From Poa pratensis (lineage: Eukaryota > Streptophyta > Magnoliopsida > Poales > Poaceae): 64,000 bases of DNA. The notes below the pieces were generated by a model. The model searched no databases. It was not told the DNA's origin and saw only the letters and a list, made by a program, of their open reading frames with translations. The DNA lies in the NCBI GenBank assembly GCA_947311845.1, contig CAMZMU010000089.1:25383981-25447980 (forward strand), in the 5' to 3' direction. A program made the translations under genes and the position numbers. Shown one piece after another: positions 1 through 11,797 of the stretch (the first letter of the stretch is position 1; each line of letters opens with the position of its first letter).

Positions 1-919
1 GCTTGATGCCCCTCTGTGAGTTCGTCTCACGACGGATCAGTCCAGTGAGGTAGTGCTTGATGAGAAGTTGAGGACGTACGTAGCTGGCACGACTCTAATG
101 TCTGGGAGAACGATGGCATGATTTCCATGAGTTTGGCATATGCACATTCTTCGTAGGGAGAGTAGATGCATCGGTGGACGAGCATTCTAGAACATGCACC
201 ACTCTAATGTCACTTCTTCCAAATAAAAGGACTAGCCCTTGTTGGCATTGATATTATAGTAGAAATTCACATCCACGAGAATTCCCGAAATTCTGCCTCC
301 GACGGGGGTCAAACTCGGGGCACAGGGATGTGCCACAGCGACCCTTGCCACTATGCTATTGCGTGGTTCTCTAATGTCACTTCTTCCAATGGCTCGCATC
401 TTTGTACATTAGATGTATTGGCCAGAAGGGGTCTACCCAAACCACCGACATGCCCATTTCGGGTCCAAGCTGAGGAATCGATCCACACCTACTTGTCTAT
501 TGTGTCTTTTCGGTTGGTTATTCTTTCACCAAGATTTGGCCACAGTACAACAAAAAGACATCCATATCGTGCTTGCCCTCCTATTTTGGATGATCTAGAT
601 ACATCAAAATGACCGTCTTCGCAAAGGCCGCATCATCCATGGGACCTCTCTCGATGGATAATCGAGGAACATGTTTGGTATGGGACTAGGCTGCTTGCAA
701 GAATGGAGGTCAGCTGATCTATTTATGTCTTTTGGTGGTTGCTAAAGCTCTTGCTTTAATGTTGTAAGGCTACCTAAATCTCTTATTCTCCTTATATAAG
801 ACTAGGAAACTTCTGCTGCCTTTCTGCGGATGTTCCTCCTGCTGTGCCCACACCTTTGCTGACCCGCCTGTCACGCCTATGTGTGTGTGTTTTCCCGCCC
901 GCTAGTTTTGTATTGCTAG
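1..919. other. unassigned intergenic DNA
   Basis: I see no convincing gene here. The short open frames lack family resemblance. A 21-bp string beginning CTCTAATGTCACTTC occurs twice, near 203 and near 371, with a shorter relative near 92, which suggests an old local duplication or repeat-derived DNA. Nothing else can be supported. Confidence 0.5.
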
Positions 920-2017
920 TGTGAAAGAAGGAATGTAAATTATGGTGATTGATCATTGGTGGAAAACATAAAGTAAGGAGCATTGGGCCTGTTCGGATCC
1001 CCACCGCTCCGCAACTCAGCTCCCGGAGCGGACGGAGCGTGCCGAACGCTTCAACTCCGCAGAGTCAGAAGAGCGGAGCGGCACGGGCTGCTGGTCATTT
1101 TCACGGAGCGACAAAACCCGAGCTCCCGACGCTCCGAGATACCGCCTCGCTTCTATTTCTCCCCGTCCGCCTCCTTCTCGCCCACCTTTCTCTTCTCCTC
1201 TCCCCTGGCGACCATGGAACCTAGCGCCGCCACCCCACCGGCGCCGTTCCCCAGCACCCTTCCGGCCGGATATGTACCCTGCGGCCTTTGGCTTCTCCTC
1301 GTCTACCTCCTCCCTCGAAGTTCTGTCCGTCCATAACTCCAGCAGCGATAGGGTTTGGTGTTCTTTGGCGTTAGAGATCGCCGGCGGCTTGTCTCTGTCC
1401 TCGGTGTCTCGTATTCATCATCTGCAGCGTCCGCCTCCGCGTCTTCTTCAGATCAGCAAGGTGAGTTTCATAAGCTCTCTACAATAGTGTTCCTCTCCTG
1501 ATGAATCGGTGCATGTACCCTGTACAACAGGTTCTTGATTGTATTGTTCTTTCCAATCCATCCATGGAGGCTCTAGTAAAGTATGGATTCTTTCTGTAAA
1601 TATTTTTTATTGGAAAATAACTCTGCATATTTTTATTACTGCAAAGAACTTTGATGGGGTTGCCAGAACTCATACCAACATGTGTTCTGTTTACGCTTCA
1701 TAGGGCACACGTGGTTAGAAGAATCTATAATATGTGCTACTGTGAATACATTGGATAATTACGCACTGCAGTATGGTTTCTGAATATTTCATGATCTGAT
1801 AATATATCTCTGTTCATGGTTGCTTTCAATAGTGTATCCCAGGTTACATTAAAATTCAGGCTTATCTTACAAAATACTTTGTATAATAGGTTCTGTACAG
1901 AAATCATTGTGTGTTCAGTTTTCTAGTTCTGAAGTAAAGTGATGTTGTTCTGTTGTCTTTTTCATCCATATGTGTTCATTGCTACTGCTTGCAATTTATG
2001 TGGGATTTTCATGAAGA

Positions 2018-2964
2018 ATGTCTGATGAATGGAGTGTGGAAAACACTCGGATATTGACGAGTTGTTTGTCCTACAAGTTTGTGCTAGTAATCGGCCAGGC
2101 ACACACTAGATGCAAAATGCTTTTGAAGAAGTTGCAAAGAATTTCAAGACTAGAACAGGTTTGGAATACACCAGGATCCAACTAAAGAACAAATGGGATA
2201 AGCTGAAGGCTGATTACACCAATTCTAAAATACTGAAGCTGAAGGAAATGTGGTGGTGGGACTACGAGAAGAACACTATCAAACAAGATGCTGAGTGGTG
2301 GAAGAAGGAAAAGAAAGTGAGTGGTGATTTTCTTTTCTGTTTTCATATCATGGAAGCAAATCTGCTATGAGTAGTGATGCTAATTCTTGTTATCTTTGTT
2401 GCATTGCAGGACATCCCTAGCTGTGGCAAGTTCCAAATGCATGGACTTCAAATGGGATAACTTAAGTATCATGTTCGAGGACATCACAAGTGATGGTACC
2501 GATCACTGGAATCCCGCTTCGGGCTCCATCCCCCAGTCCTCCATCCCTCAATCCAGTAGTGCAACTTCAGTTTTCAATGTGGATGACATACAAGATGTTG
2601 ATCTGGAGGAGACCCAAATAGAAGAGAACCAAACAGGGAAGAGACTTGGCAAGTATGTGGATGGCAAGAACAAAAAGGTGAAGACGTCCACTGTCATGCA
2701 AGAACAAATCACCAAGATTGGAAAGATAGCGAGAAGACCCATACCAGCTTTGAGTCATACATGAAGAAAGAAGAAAGTTCATCAGTCTCTTATGTGATGG
2801 ATCTTCTTGTTGAGTGTGGTGCGAAAGTAGGCACCGATGAGTACTTCATTGCTACTGAGCTGTTTGTGAAAAGAGAGCAGAGAGAGATGTTTATGCACAT
2901 GACTGAACATGTTGCTCGCTTTGATTGGTTACGCAGGAAGTACAACACCAAGTATCGGCATTAG
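2018..2964 (+). pseudogene. Harbinger Myb/SANT-like ORF1 relic
   Basis: In the PIF/Harbinger family this protein binds the transposon ends and helps bring the transposase into the nucleus. The reading starts MSDEWSVENTRI, shifts frame near 2052, meets an in-frame TAG at 2107-2109, and then reads on from 2110 with FEEVAKNFKTRTGLEYTRIQ and NKWDKLKADY, typical of plant trihelix-like Myb_DNA-bind_3 domains. A GTGAGT...GCAG intron lies at about 2316-2410. Downstream exon sequence shifts frame again, then gives a serine-rich linker, a lysine-rich segment (about 2625-2690) and a C-terminal block (2761-2964) ending in WLRRKY, as in family members. Several lesions make it a pseudogene. Identification is from remembered family patterns. 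Confidence 0.75.
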
Positions 2965-3263
2965 ATGCTACTGATGACGTTTCTACCATTTGGGATTGTA
3001 ATAAGTTAGAAGTTTGAACTAAATTATCTAGTCTAGTTTTCTTGTAAGACTATTTGGCTTGTAATACTACTTTGAAGTTAATTATCTGTTGTATGGTTTG
3101 TATTCTATTATATTGTTTCTTTAGTGTGTATTCACTTTGCTTGTTTCTACCATGTGTCTTCACTTCTGGTACTTTTTCTTGTATTCTGACTTACCTTGCT
3201 GCTATGACACTTGAATTATCTTGCTGTCAATCAAGTGCTAATTGTTGCTTTATGTATGTGCAG

Positions 3264-4490
3264 ATGTCATCAGACAGTGACAGTGAAAGTGACTGTTATG
3301 AAGAAAGGAAGAAGAGGGTGTGGCACCATGTCCAATCCTTGTCCAACATCACCACATGGCAGCAACCATAGCTGGACAATACTGGGATACTTATTTGTTC
3401 AAGGCAGATCCCATGACTTTATTCTCAGTGGGTTCGGACGGCTGCAGGAGACTGTGTCAACACTGGAGAGGACATATGCCATGCTCAGAATGAATGCACG
3501 CCTCTTCTTTCACTTGCATGACTTGTTGGTCAAAGGTATGGCTTGAAATCAACCTGTTTTGTGAGCAGTTATGAGGCGCTTGCAATGTTCTTGTGGATTT
3601 TAGGCGGGATGTGAGTCAAATAGGAGAACACAGAATCATTTCAAGCATTATAGCAGATACAATCACCGAAAGTTTCATGAGGTTCTACTATGTGTGATGA
3701 AGATGACAGTGGATTACNNNNNNNNNNNNNNNNNNNNNNNNNNNNNNNNNNNNNNNNNNNNNNNNNNNNNNNNNNNNNNNNNNNNNNNNNNNNNNNNNNN
3801 NNNNNNNNNNNNNNNNNNNNNNNNNNNNNNNNNNNNNNNNNNNNNNNNNNNNNNNNNNNNNNNNNNNNNNNNNNNNNNNNNNNNNNNNNNNNNNNNNNNN
3901 NNNNNNNNNNNNNNNNNNNNNNNNNNNNNNNNNNNNNNNNNNNNNNNNNNNNNNNNNNNNNNNNNNNNNNNNNNNNNNNNNNNNNNNNNNNNNNNNNNNN
4001 NNNNNNNNNNNNNNNNNNNNNNNNNNNNNNNNNNNNNNNNNNNNNNNNNNNNNNNNNNNNNNNNNNNNNNNNNNNNNNNNNNNNNNNNNNNNNNNNNNNN
4101 NNNNNNNNNNNNNNNNNNNNNNNNNNNNNNNNNNNNNNNNNNNNNNNNNNNNNNNNNNNNNNNNNNNNNNNNNNNNNNNNNNNNNNNNNNNNNNNNNNNN
4201 NNNNNNNNNNNNNNNNNNNNNNNNATATGCCCAATTATTCAATTGAAACTCAAAAGATGATTGTGGATGCCGCAATGACCCTTCACAACTATGTTCGATA
4301 TCATGACAAGGGGGATCTTCATTTCCGTCGAGTTGACCGAGATCCTGACTATGTCCCAACCATCCCTTCAAGGTTTAAACGCTATGCCATCCCTCCAAAA
4401 TCATCAGATGCATCGACCACAGAGGCTAGTGATAAAAACATGGACTTGGAGCGTGACATGCTAGCAACCGCTATTGCTCTTGGTTGGTGA
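3264..4490 (+). pseudogene. Harbinger transposase (DDE_4), broken and gapped
   Basis: The start reads MSSDSDSESDCYEERKKRVW. Frameshifts follow near 3370 and near 3605; between them are RTYAMLRMNARLFFHLHDLL and SSYEALAMFLWILGG, and after them a SNRRTQNHFKHY-like stretch and RKFHEVL, all matching the N-terminal half of PIF-type transposases. After the gap, 4228-4490 reads MPNYSIETQKMIVDAAMTLH and then a terminal tail ending ATAIALGW, the usual C-terminal block. The catalytic acidic residues fall inside the 507-base gap (3718-4224) and cannot be seen. It lies about 300 bp downstream of the Myb-like gene on the same strand, the common arrangement in this superfamily. Confidence 0.8.
3718..4224. 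other. assembly gap (507 N)
   Basis: This is an unbroken run of N inside the Harbinger transposase. No sequence can be read, and frames that run through it are artefacts. Confidence 1.
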
Positions 4491-4844
4491 CTGAACATAG
4501 CAGCATTCCATGATGAATGTGAGTACACAACTTGTTTTACCTTCATGTACTCTGAGACTGTCAAATGCATGTCCTTTATGTATTTCATTTGTAGGCGTCA
4601 ATTGTTAACTAGAGCTATTCTCCTGTGCAGTATCAAGCACTCAACCGAACCAACTTTCAGGCGAGTGAAATAAAGCAACATCGTGCTCAAAATTGCTATT
4701 TTAATTTTGAGAGCTCTCTTGTGTCAATCACAACAAATTGCTACTTCAGTTTTCCGTTCGGTGCCAAACTATGTGGTATTATGAGCAGTATTATTTATGT
4801 GAGATATCTGAATCTGATAAATTTCACTCTGTGAAACAATGTGA

Positions 4845-5040
4845 AATTGTGAGAAATTTTCTTATGTGAGATATCTGGAAACTGTGATAAATTTCGTACT
4901 CTGAAATTTTACTCTGTCCACAAATTGATTTTGTGACAAATATTTATTGTGAGAAATTCTGTGAGAAATACGTGCACAATTATTTGAGAAATTATGTGAC
5001 TTGTTCTAGAAATTATTTCTTGTGAGAAATCCTGTGAAAA
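4845..5040 (+). repeat. degenerate TGTGAGAAAT repeat
   Basis: Variants of TGTGAGAAAT and GTGATAAATTT recur about ten times with irregular spacing in the AT-rich 3' part of the Harbinger element, just before its GC-rich subterminal region. They may be remains of internal transposase- or Myb-binding repeats, or simple-sequence expansion. The sequence does not decide. Confidence 0.5.
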
Positions 5041-5470
5041 AACGTGCGCAATTCCGAAATCCTTGTACACGGCCTTGTGCGTGAGTGCCAGAGTGCCAGA
5101 CCTGGAAAAAACATTCCACGAGCGGAGTGGAGCCAGTTGCCGAACGTGTTTTCTGCTCCTGTTTTATCATGCGGAGCCAGAAATGAGAAGAGCGGAGTGG
5201 AGCCAATGGATTCGGTGGAGTGGAGAGCTTCCGAACAGGCTCTAAATTAGGGTAGTGTGGAACATAAATCTAAATTATGAAGATAACTGATCATTGGTGG
5301 AAAGAAATAAATTTAAGCAGTGCCGAAAAAAGAATGCAAATTATGATGATTTATTTTTGGTGTAAAAATGTGAATTTTGGTGATTGACTAGTACTTGGAA
5401 AATTGATGTAAATTATGGTGATGATTGCTCATTGATGGAAACAAAGGAATGTAAGTTGTGTGGTAGGAGA

Positions 5471-5544
5471 CACATGCGAGAGGACGTATGAAGGGTGGAT
5501 CTAATTAAGAGACGGAGCGATGTGTCCTTTTTAGATAGTAAAGA
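5471..5544 (-). mobile_element. possible Helitron 5' terminus
   Basis: Read on the minus strand, the sequence ending at 5544 starts TCTTTACTATCTAAAAAGG and is preceded by A, as at plant Helitron 5' ends inserted between A and T. The matching 3' end (hairpin plus CTRR) should lie to the left. I could not find a convincing one, so the extent is unknown. Confidence 0.25.
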
Positions 5545-5548
5545 TATA

Positions 5549-5765
5549 CTCTAGATCAGACTATTCTAGAAAAAGAATTTAGAACATTTTATCTACATAT
5601 ACAATATCAAATGCATACAATAAGAAAGTATTTCTCATGATGATCATAATAAAATTTGTTAAATTTTGACTAGATGTTTGTATTTATTTTGGTATACTTG
5701 GTCAAATTTTATAAAGCTTGATTTGAGCCAAAACTAATATGCACTAGGATTTGGCATAGAGGGAG
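5549..5765 (-). mobile_element. Stowaway-type MITE, one end degraded
   Basis: The right end reads GGCATAGAGGGAG followed by TA (5766-5767). Its complement, CTCCCTCTATGCC, resembles the CTCCCTCYGT terminus of Triticeae Stowaway elements. The interior on the minus strand has the AGTGCATATTAGTTTTGGYT and TTTGACCAAGT strings I associate with one common family. The left end (from about 5549, after TA) has lost recognisable TIR sequence, so this is a relic and the left boundary is tentative. Confidence 0.6.
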
Positions 5766-5767
5766 TA

Positions 5768-7640
5768 GTTTGAAATCATTTAGTGTGTCGGTCGCATGGA
5801 GAGGTTGAGTTAGTAAGACCACTCTTGATGCATTGTCTTGTAACACCAGCTTTTAGTACATGTTAGGTGTTTAGATACAATATCTCAATGCAATGTATTC
5901 TATTTTATGTGGACTAAATATTCATCATAGTAAACCCCCATAATATTTAGTTTATTAATCTAATTGGATGACGACTATGAGATTTAATGATCAACGTAAC
6001 TGATCGTTGTAGAGCTGATTCATCATATCTTCGTATAATTATGTGTTACGTAGAGAAAAATATGATGTTAGAGGCACGACGACGCCAAGTCAGAGGAGGC
6101 CTTAGGCTCTGGTAGGGTCATTGGAAAATACCCTCTACCATTATTTTTCACACTAGGAGCAGAAAATCATGTACAAAACATAATATGTGTAGTGTAGGGT
6201 ATGAATGTAAAATGAAAACATTGTGGGCCAAACTATACTCAAATATTTTATCGAGACACAAACAATATGTAAAAATATTGTAAGTTGTCGATTTGTGGCA
6301 TAATTTATAAGTGTCTTTTGAGAAAGTCGTGGTTTTGGAGAATTTATGAGAGCTTAGTCGGTGCTTTTCTAGTATGGAATATTTAACCTAACTGATTTAG
6401 TACTCATTATAAAAAGATGCATATTTGAATTTCCCTGAACTCATTGAGATTGTTTGGTATTGTTGTTAAATTACATCTGGCTTATTAATTACTATGTTAT
6501 CCTCTAACAAAGAAATGGATCATCTCGGTTTTCACAATTTCTCCCTATTCTTATGGGTTGGTGGATAAAATGTTGTTTTAAGGTTAGGATTTCTAATAGT
6601 AAAAATAATCCTATCCCATTTTAGTTTTTGTGAGAAATATCACTTTCGTTTTCAAACAAAAATCTAGTTGTTTCGTTTTCCTATAGGTTCTTCCAAAAAT
6701 GTCGCATTTTCAAGTATGTATCTTTTTGTTCTGCAATGGAATTTTGGAAGATTTCTCTCATTTCACGCTCTGGTGGCATGGTTTGTTAAATATTGGTCAA
6801 GTTCATACACCCATGTAATGTACTTCTCAAGTATGCAAATGTGGAGAAGAAAATATTTCTATTTTTTGGTACCTCAACTACTAGCAAATTTCAGAACTCA
6901 ACCCTCCTCCAATTAGGTAACCTAGCACTTGTCTCTAACCCTCAAAATAGATTATTTTTTACCCCTAGACTATATTTTCAAAAGTGGCTTTTGAATGAGG
7001 CATACTGGCTTTCACACATATGGCACGCTACTGAATAACCAAACTTGTAGCAAGTGAGGATATGTAGACTAGACGAAGAAAAAAATCAGAAAATATGGGT
7101 GCACGATAATGAAAAACTAAGAGAAAATAGATGTTCTACAACATTACTATGGAAAATGTGGAAATGAATTAAGGAACTTTAGAATATATAGGGAAAACGC
7201 ACAAAAATTACTGGAAGTAACTAGTAGAAATGACCCGAACACAAAAGCACCATATAGCCTGCCTAATATAAGAAATGAAAAGTTGTTTCTGGAACCAAAA
7301 ACACCTTAAATCACCCAGCAAGATATTTGAGCGACCCCCCTCTCCCCCGTTCATACTTCATAGTGGAGTAGGGTGACAAGCTGCGGAAACGCAAATATCC
7401 AGCTGCAGGTAGATAACCAGCTGGAAAAAAAACTGACTTGCAAAAGCAAGATTACAAAAATGCTCACAAAATTGGTGGTTTAGCGATTCCTTAACATCAA
7501 AACGCAAAAGAAATTGAACACATCCATAGCTCTATCAACTGTCCTATCATCCGTTATCACGCAAGCACGTGGGTACAGCTACAGCTACGAATCCGGATGA
7601 GCGGATAAGGCGTCGCTGCTAATCAAGATGACGATAAGCT
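5768..7640. other. AT-rich unassigned region
   Basis: No frame here has codon structure or a recognisable domain. Open frames around 6668-7038 are short and look fortuitous. No terminal repeats or target duplications were noticed. Confidence 0.5.
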
Positions 7641-8450
7641 GTTTATCTTAGCACGCAGCAGCAGCACCGTGAGTTCATCGCCCAGGCCGTCCAATCAGCG
7701 AAGCCATTGGTTACGAAAATATATCTCGATCCGGCACAGCTGAATCGGTAACCAACCTTATTTGTCCGGACCGAAAGCATGAACCATCGTCGTCGAGGAT
7801 TTCCCGCGACGGCGACGGTTAGATCGAGGCGACGACGCGGCGTCGCAGCCTCCCGGTCGCCGGCCAGTGGCCGAGGAACCAGACGCAACCGAATCCACAT
7901 AAAAACCCCGGCGAAAACTGGAGCTATACGGCCCTGAAGAATGAATTAATCAGGACAGGAAAGCAACAGCACAAGCCGTTCAAGGAATTCAGGGAGTGGC
8001 TACCCGGCCGGGCAAGAGAGATCACGATCATGTCTGGAGTCTGGACGCATCTAAATGGGCGACTGGGAGCCGCGGAATCCAGCGCAACAATTTGTCGCTC
8101 GCCTTTTGGGGATCACTAAAAGTTTCAGCTAGAGCTAGCCTCTTGAGAGGCTTCTAGGTTTCAGCAGAGGTGTGAGTTGCTTGTGTTGCTAGCTAGCCCC
8201 GGAGTTTGTCTTGTCAGGCGAATGTGTTCAGGCATTTCGCCAGATATTTCCAGGATTCTACAATCTCGACTTTTATTTGTCTGAATTCACATAGGTGGTT
8301 GAAATTGTTACCCAGCGAAGACAAGAGCAGCAAAAAGGCTTGCAGTAAGAATGCACAAGAATGTTTGTCACTTGCTAACTATGCTGAGCTTAGTATGACT
8401 TCTAGGTGTACCTGAGGGAAATATGTCCGAACAAGTGTAAACAAACTATC
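7641..8450. other. GC-richer island without a recognised gene
   Basis: The stretch 7560-7920 is distinctly GC-richer than its surroundings. An 85-codon open frame on the minus strand (7643-7900) is arginine-rich and resembles no family I know. It could be a relic of a gene's 5' exon or captured DNA. No splice-site set or homologous second exon was found. Confidence 0.3.
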
Positions 8451-9898
8451 GAGGGCTTAAATTTACACCCATACATACGCTCCAGAGCTAAATAAAGCAT
8501 CATCAGCACAGGTTTCTGACGGCCGGAGTCTACCGAAATGCATGATTTGTGTCAGTTTTGGCCGCTAGTACAGTGCTATCTAGCGTGAGGGGCGGTGATC
8601 CTGGCCCGTGACATTGCCGTGGTACTGTCTTACTGATCCACTGACAGTGTATTGCATGTTTGACTACTCTCTTTCGCGCCTGCATGCTTTGCCATCGTGG
8701 CCTGTGCAAAGTGACAAGAAAATTGCTTGACTGGTTTCTTTCCTCTTTCCGGCATTCAGATTATGGGAGTACCGCCGAGGATTCAATTCTCCATGCGTGT
8801 ATGCCTTTTTGTCAAGTGCAACCATTGTACATTCATTTTGCATACTAAACTGATATATGGATATGGCCATGGTTAGAGTGTCTAGCATGTAGCTGCAAAC
8901 ATTCAAGTTTGCGAGCCAACAACTCATTTAGGTGGCAGTCTAGCTCATCTCTACACACAGCACACAAACACACACCAAAAAAAAAGTTTATGAATGAAAC
9001 CAATAGTTCAGTGCACAACAACGAGGAGTTTGCATGGTAACATCGTGATGGAACCGTTTCACCCCTTCCCTGTTCTCACGACACGGCGCATGAGGCAACC
9101 ACAAGGCGACGTGCGGCTTCGGTAGCCAGCTATCTTCCCCGACCTTGCCATTCCAGTGGACGGCGGAGGTCTGGGCTGCGTTGACCGACGAGAGTTGGGA
9201 CAACGAGGAGTTCGCGTCGAAATGACGTCAGAGAGTGTGAGTCGCTCTCCCTAGACCTCGCCCGAGGATTTCCCTGGATGGGTTTGTCCTTGACCAGTCG
9301 TAGATGGGCGCCGCTCCCTCCCGTTGGTCGGACATTGCGTCTGACGGATGCCCATCACTGTCCATCCGATTGACGACTTCGTCGTTCAAATAGGCGGACC
9401 TGGAGTGCTCATATGTTAGTCTTGACACCTTCCCGGTGCTCAGCTCCCTCCCCCCATAGCGCACGCTGGTGTCACCAACCCCCTCGCGCCACTGATCATC
9501 ATCTATGGAGCTTGTTCGTGTACATGTGCCCCCCCCCCCCCCCCCCCCCCCCGCCCACACACACACAGGCGGCGCCTTTTAAGTCACAACCCACCCCCCC
9601 TTTGGCGGCAAGGTTTCAGGTGTGGGCGTCCACAGTGCGGTGGAGGCTACTGGGCTTAGGCCAGTCTATTTGGGCCCCCTTCCCCTCGAGGCACACACCT
9701 CCCTAGTGGTATCCCATGCAGTTGTGGATTGGTGCCACGTGCCCCCTCATCCTAGTCATGTGGTCTCTCGTCCTATACCGCATCCTACTCGGTCTTTTGG
9801 CCCACCATCCTGTCGTGTGTCCCCTGCTGCCGCTACAATGGAGGTTCATAAGTAGAAATGTGTTCCAACAGAACCCTAGATCTCACTCGTTCACACCC
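8451..9898. other. unassigned region with a poly-C tract
   Basis: No supported gene is seen. A run of 24 C lies at 9529-9552, followed by CG and then a CCCACACACACACA string. The segment 9228-9890 is GC-rich with open frames on both strands, none with family resemblance. Reading frames through the poly-C run are unreliable. Confidence 0.5.
9529..9552 (+). repeat. poly-C tract (24 nt)
   Basis: An uninterrupted homopolymer of C on the plus strand. Its length in the assembly may be inexact, because homopolymers this long are hard to sequence. Confidence 0.9.
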
Positions 9899-9925
9899 TA
9901 CCTTCCCTCTCAGATTTGCACCGCC

Positions 9926-10587
9926 ATGGTGAGTGATGCAGCTCCACATTTAGCCCCTCTTCCCTCCCCACCTTGGACCACAACTGCCGGGCTGGACAGG
10001 CGTCGAGCAAGCGCAAATTGGACAACTTCAACAAGCGGTCCAATCGGACCACCATTTAGAAGCCAAAATCTTCCTCGATCTCGAGTGTGAGTGGAAATCT
10101 GAGAGGAAAGGCACTGCTGCTATGATGGAGCAAAGTGTTCTGCAACTAGATCATCCAACATTCTCTCCTAAGAGGAAAGGCTAGTGTGGTCCTCTCCTAA
10201 TTGTCAAACAATCCAGAATTTCAAGGACAATAAGAAGGTCGAGCTACATACCGCCCCTCCCATCTATAGGTGGATCTTTTCAGATAGAGATATCCCAAGG
10301 CGGTGTACTACCAATCAGGTGTGAAGCTTTTCACTTAAATGTGCCCCTTTGTGAGGTCGATGTCCACACTACGAATACATGCCCATTTGCCGCTAAGCCC
10401 CAAACTAAATTTGTTTTGCTACGGGGTTGACATAATAGGTTACCATGTCATCGACTTCCCTTCTAGCACTGAGGAGGTGAAGAAGGACAAATCAGCCTAT
10501 GTTATCCTTGATGATACAAAGGCCAATGAGAAAGTGATCATGGAGGGCCTGAAGAAGTGGGTGCCCAGGAACCACCTAGAGAAGTGA
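9926..10587 (+). pseudogene. coding-like relic of unknown family
   Basis: The frame 10339-10587 ends with DIIGYHVIDFPSSTEEVKKD and then a lysine-rich tail KKWVPRNHLEK before a stop, a more protein-like composition than neighbouring frames. Upstream, around 9960-10180, phrases such as KRKLDNFNKRSNR and AAMMEQSVLQLDHP appear in different frames, as if a longer protein had been broken by indels and stops. I do not recognise the family. It may be a gene or transposon fragment; calling it coding rests only on composition. Confidence 0.3.
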
Positions 10588-11737
10588 TTATGTTATATAC
10601 TAGAGGAAAATCAGCCTACCCAGAAATGAACATATACCCAAATATGCTTATTTGGAAAATCATTGGTGCCAACAGAAACTTGGCTTGATTTCTAAACGAA
10701 AATCTATATTGCTCAAACGGAGTAGTACATACGTAACAATAAGAGCAACGCAACTACATACATAGCTAAGCCTTCAACAACCACATGTCAAAATACAAAT
10801 CTATGGATACTCATCACCAACCAAATAAATCAAACAAATTATGCTCAGTTTCAACTTTTGTATGCTGATGTTTTCACAGTTATAGAAAACTATGCACGAG
10901 AACCTTTCACAAATACTTCACTAGCAGGTTAAGTAGTTCAAAAAATCAATATGAAGGTAGAGACATTCCACAATTATGATGACACAAATTTGCCTAACCA
11001 ACATAATAATTAAATAAGCAAATATGATCATAAGGGAACCTAATTAACCACAATAACAAATACCGGCACAACCTTAATTTCACCCAAAAAATATAAGTGT
11101 ATGCGCCAAGTGATATATAACTAGTGAAATCCATTGATCAATCAATCTAGGGACAGTCAGCAAAAAGGCGACAACATTAGATTGATGCAGCTCCTAGCTC
11201 CCTTCAGAATTACGATAATATACAAGTATGAATTACAAACTACTATGATACATCACATGATGGTTTGAACGATCCATTATTATGTGTTGGCTTAGCACAT
11301 AGAGGAATCTATTTGTTTCGATGCTCCTTACCAGAGGTGTTTCATGATCTCCAAAAATTAACACTGAACTAAGCATATTCATTCCTCGCGGTAGGTTTAA
11401 AGTAATCTCATCCCACTTATACTGTGATGACGTGATGAAGTCATCTTGGAAACTTGCCTCTCTTTTGGGTAATGCATACCTCTTATTTTACACTTCTTGA
11501 ATTCATTATTGTCGATAACGAAACCCATGCATCAAAGTTTCAGGCATACATTCGGGTTGTAAAAGAAGTACATAATATAAGAGAGGCACAAGCCTTTACA
11601 ACTTATGCAAAAGTGCACAAGCCTTTAGACCTGATGCATGAAGTGAAAAACGTCTAAATGGAATGAACCTTGAGCATATAATATGATCTTGCAAACATGA
11701 ATCACAAGCCCATATAGACCACATGTAAGTTGAAGGC
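10588..11737. other. AT-rich unassigned region
   Basis: I see no gene. The string GAATGAACCTTGAG at about 11661 recurs at about 11761 beside a duplicated 20-mer (next entry). Confidence 0.5.
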
Positions 11738-11797
11738 TTAGGACATGCCGAACGGCTTAGGAATGAACCTTGAGGGCTTAGGACATGCCGAACGGGT
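11737..11797 (+). repeat. short tandem duplication
   Basis: A 20-bp string, GGCTTAGGACATGCCGAACG, is present twice about 39 bp apart (about 11737-11756 and 11776-11795). The second copy includes the stop codon of the minus-strand coding relic that begins at 11778, so the first copy lies just downstream of that reading frame's end. Confidence 0.7.

Larger units (their letters stand above)
985..5241 (+). mobile_element. PIF/Harbinger DNA transposon, decayed
   Basis: The ends form terminal inverted repeats: GGGCCTGTTCGGA at 985-997 and TCCGAACAGGCTC at 5229-5241, with one mismatch. Both subterminal regions are crowded with GCTCCG/CGGAGC motifs (1000-1130 and 5120-5225). Inside are the two genes expected of the superfamily: a Myb/SANT-like DNA-binding protein (about 2018-2964) and a DDE_4-type transposase (about 3264-4490), both broken. 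The flanks do not show a clean 3-bp TTA/TAA target-site duplication: ATT lies on the left and TAA on the right. The element is therefore old, or one edge has mutated. An assembly gap removes the catalytic core, so autonomy cannot be judged, but visible frameshifts make it non-functional. Confidence 0.85.
920..5480 (+). repeat. degenerate tandem repeat interrupted by the Harbinger element
   Basis: A unit of roughly 35-60 bp containing AATGTAAATTATGGTGATTG and then a CATTGGTGGAAA-like string stands at about 930-968. Related, more diverged units recur at about 5256-5310, 5326-5400 and 5405-5460. The PIF/Harbinger element at 985-5241 lies between the first unit and the rest, so the transposon seems to have inserted into a pre-existing degenerate repeat. 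The units are too diverged to call a satellite family. Confidence 0.55.

Noticed and set aside
891..905. CCCGCCCGCTAGT as the missing 3' end of the Helitron suspected at 5544
   Set aside because: The base before CTAG is G rather than the required A on this strand, and there is no proper hairpin; not convincing.
3641..4371. Open frames running through the N gap (both strands)
   Set aside because: They exist only because unknown bases contain no stop codons; the real signal is the transposase on either side on the plus strand.
9228..9706. Coding region spanning the first poly-C tract
   Set aside because: Frames depend on the uncertain homopolymer length and show no protein family.
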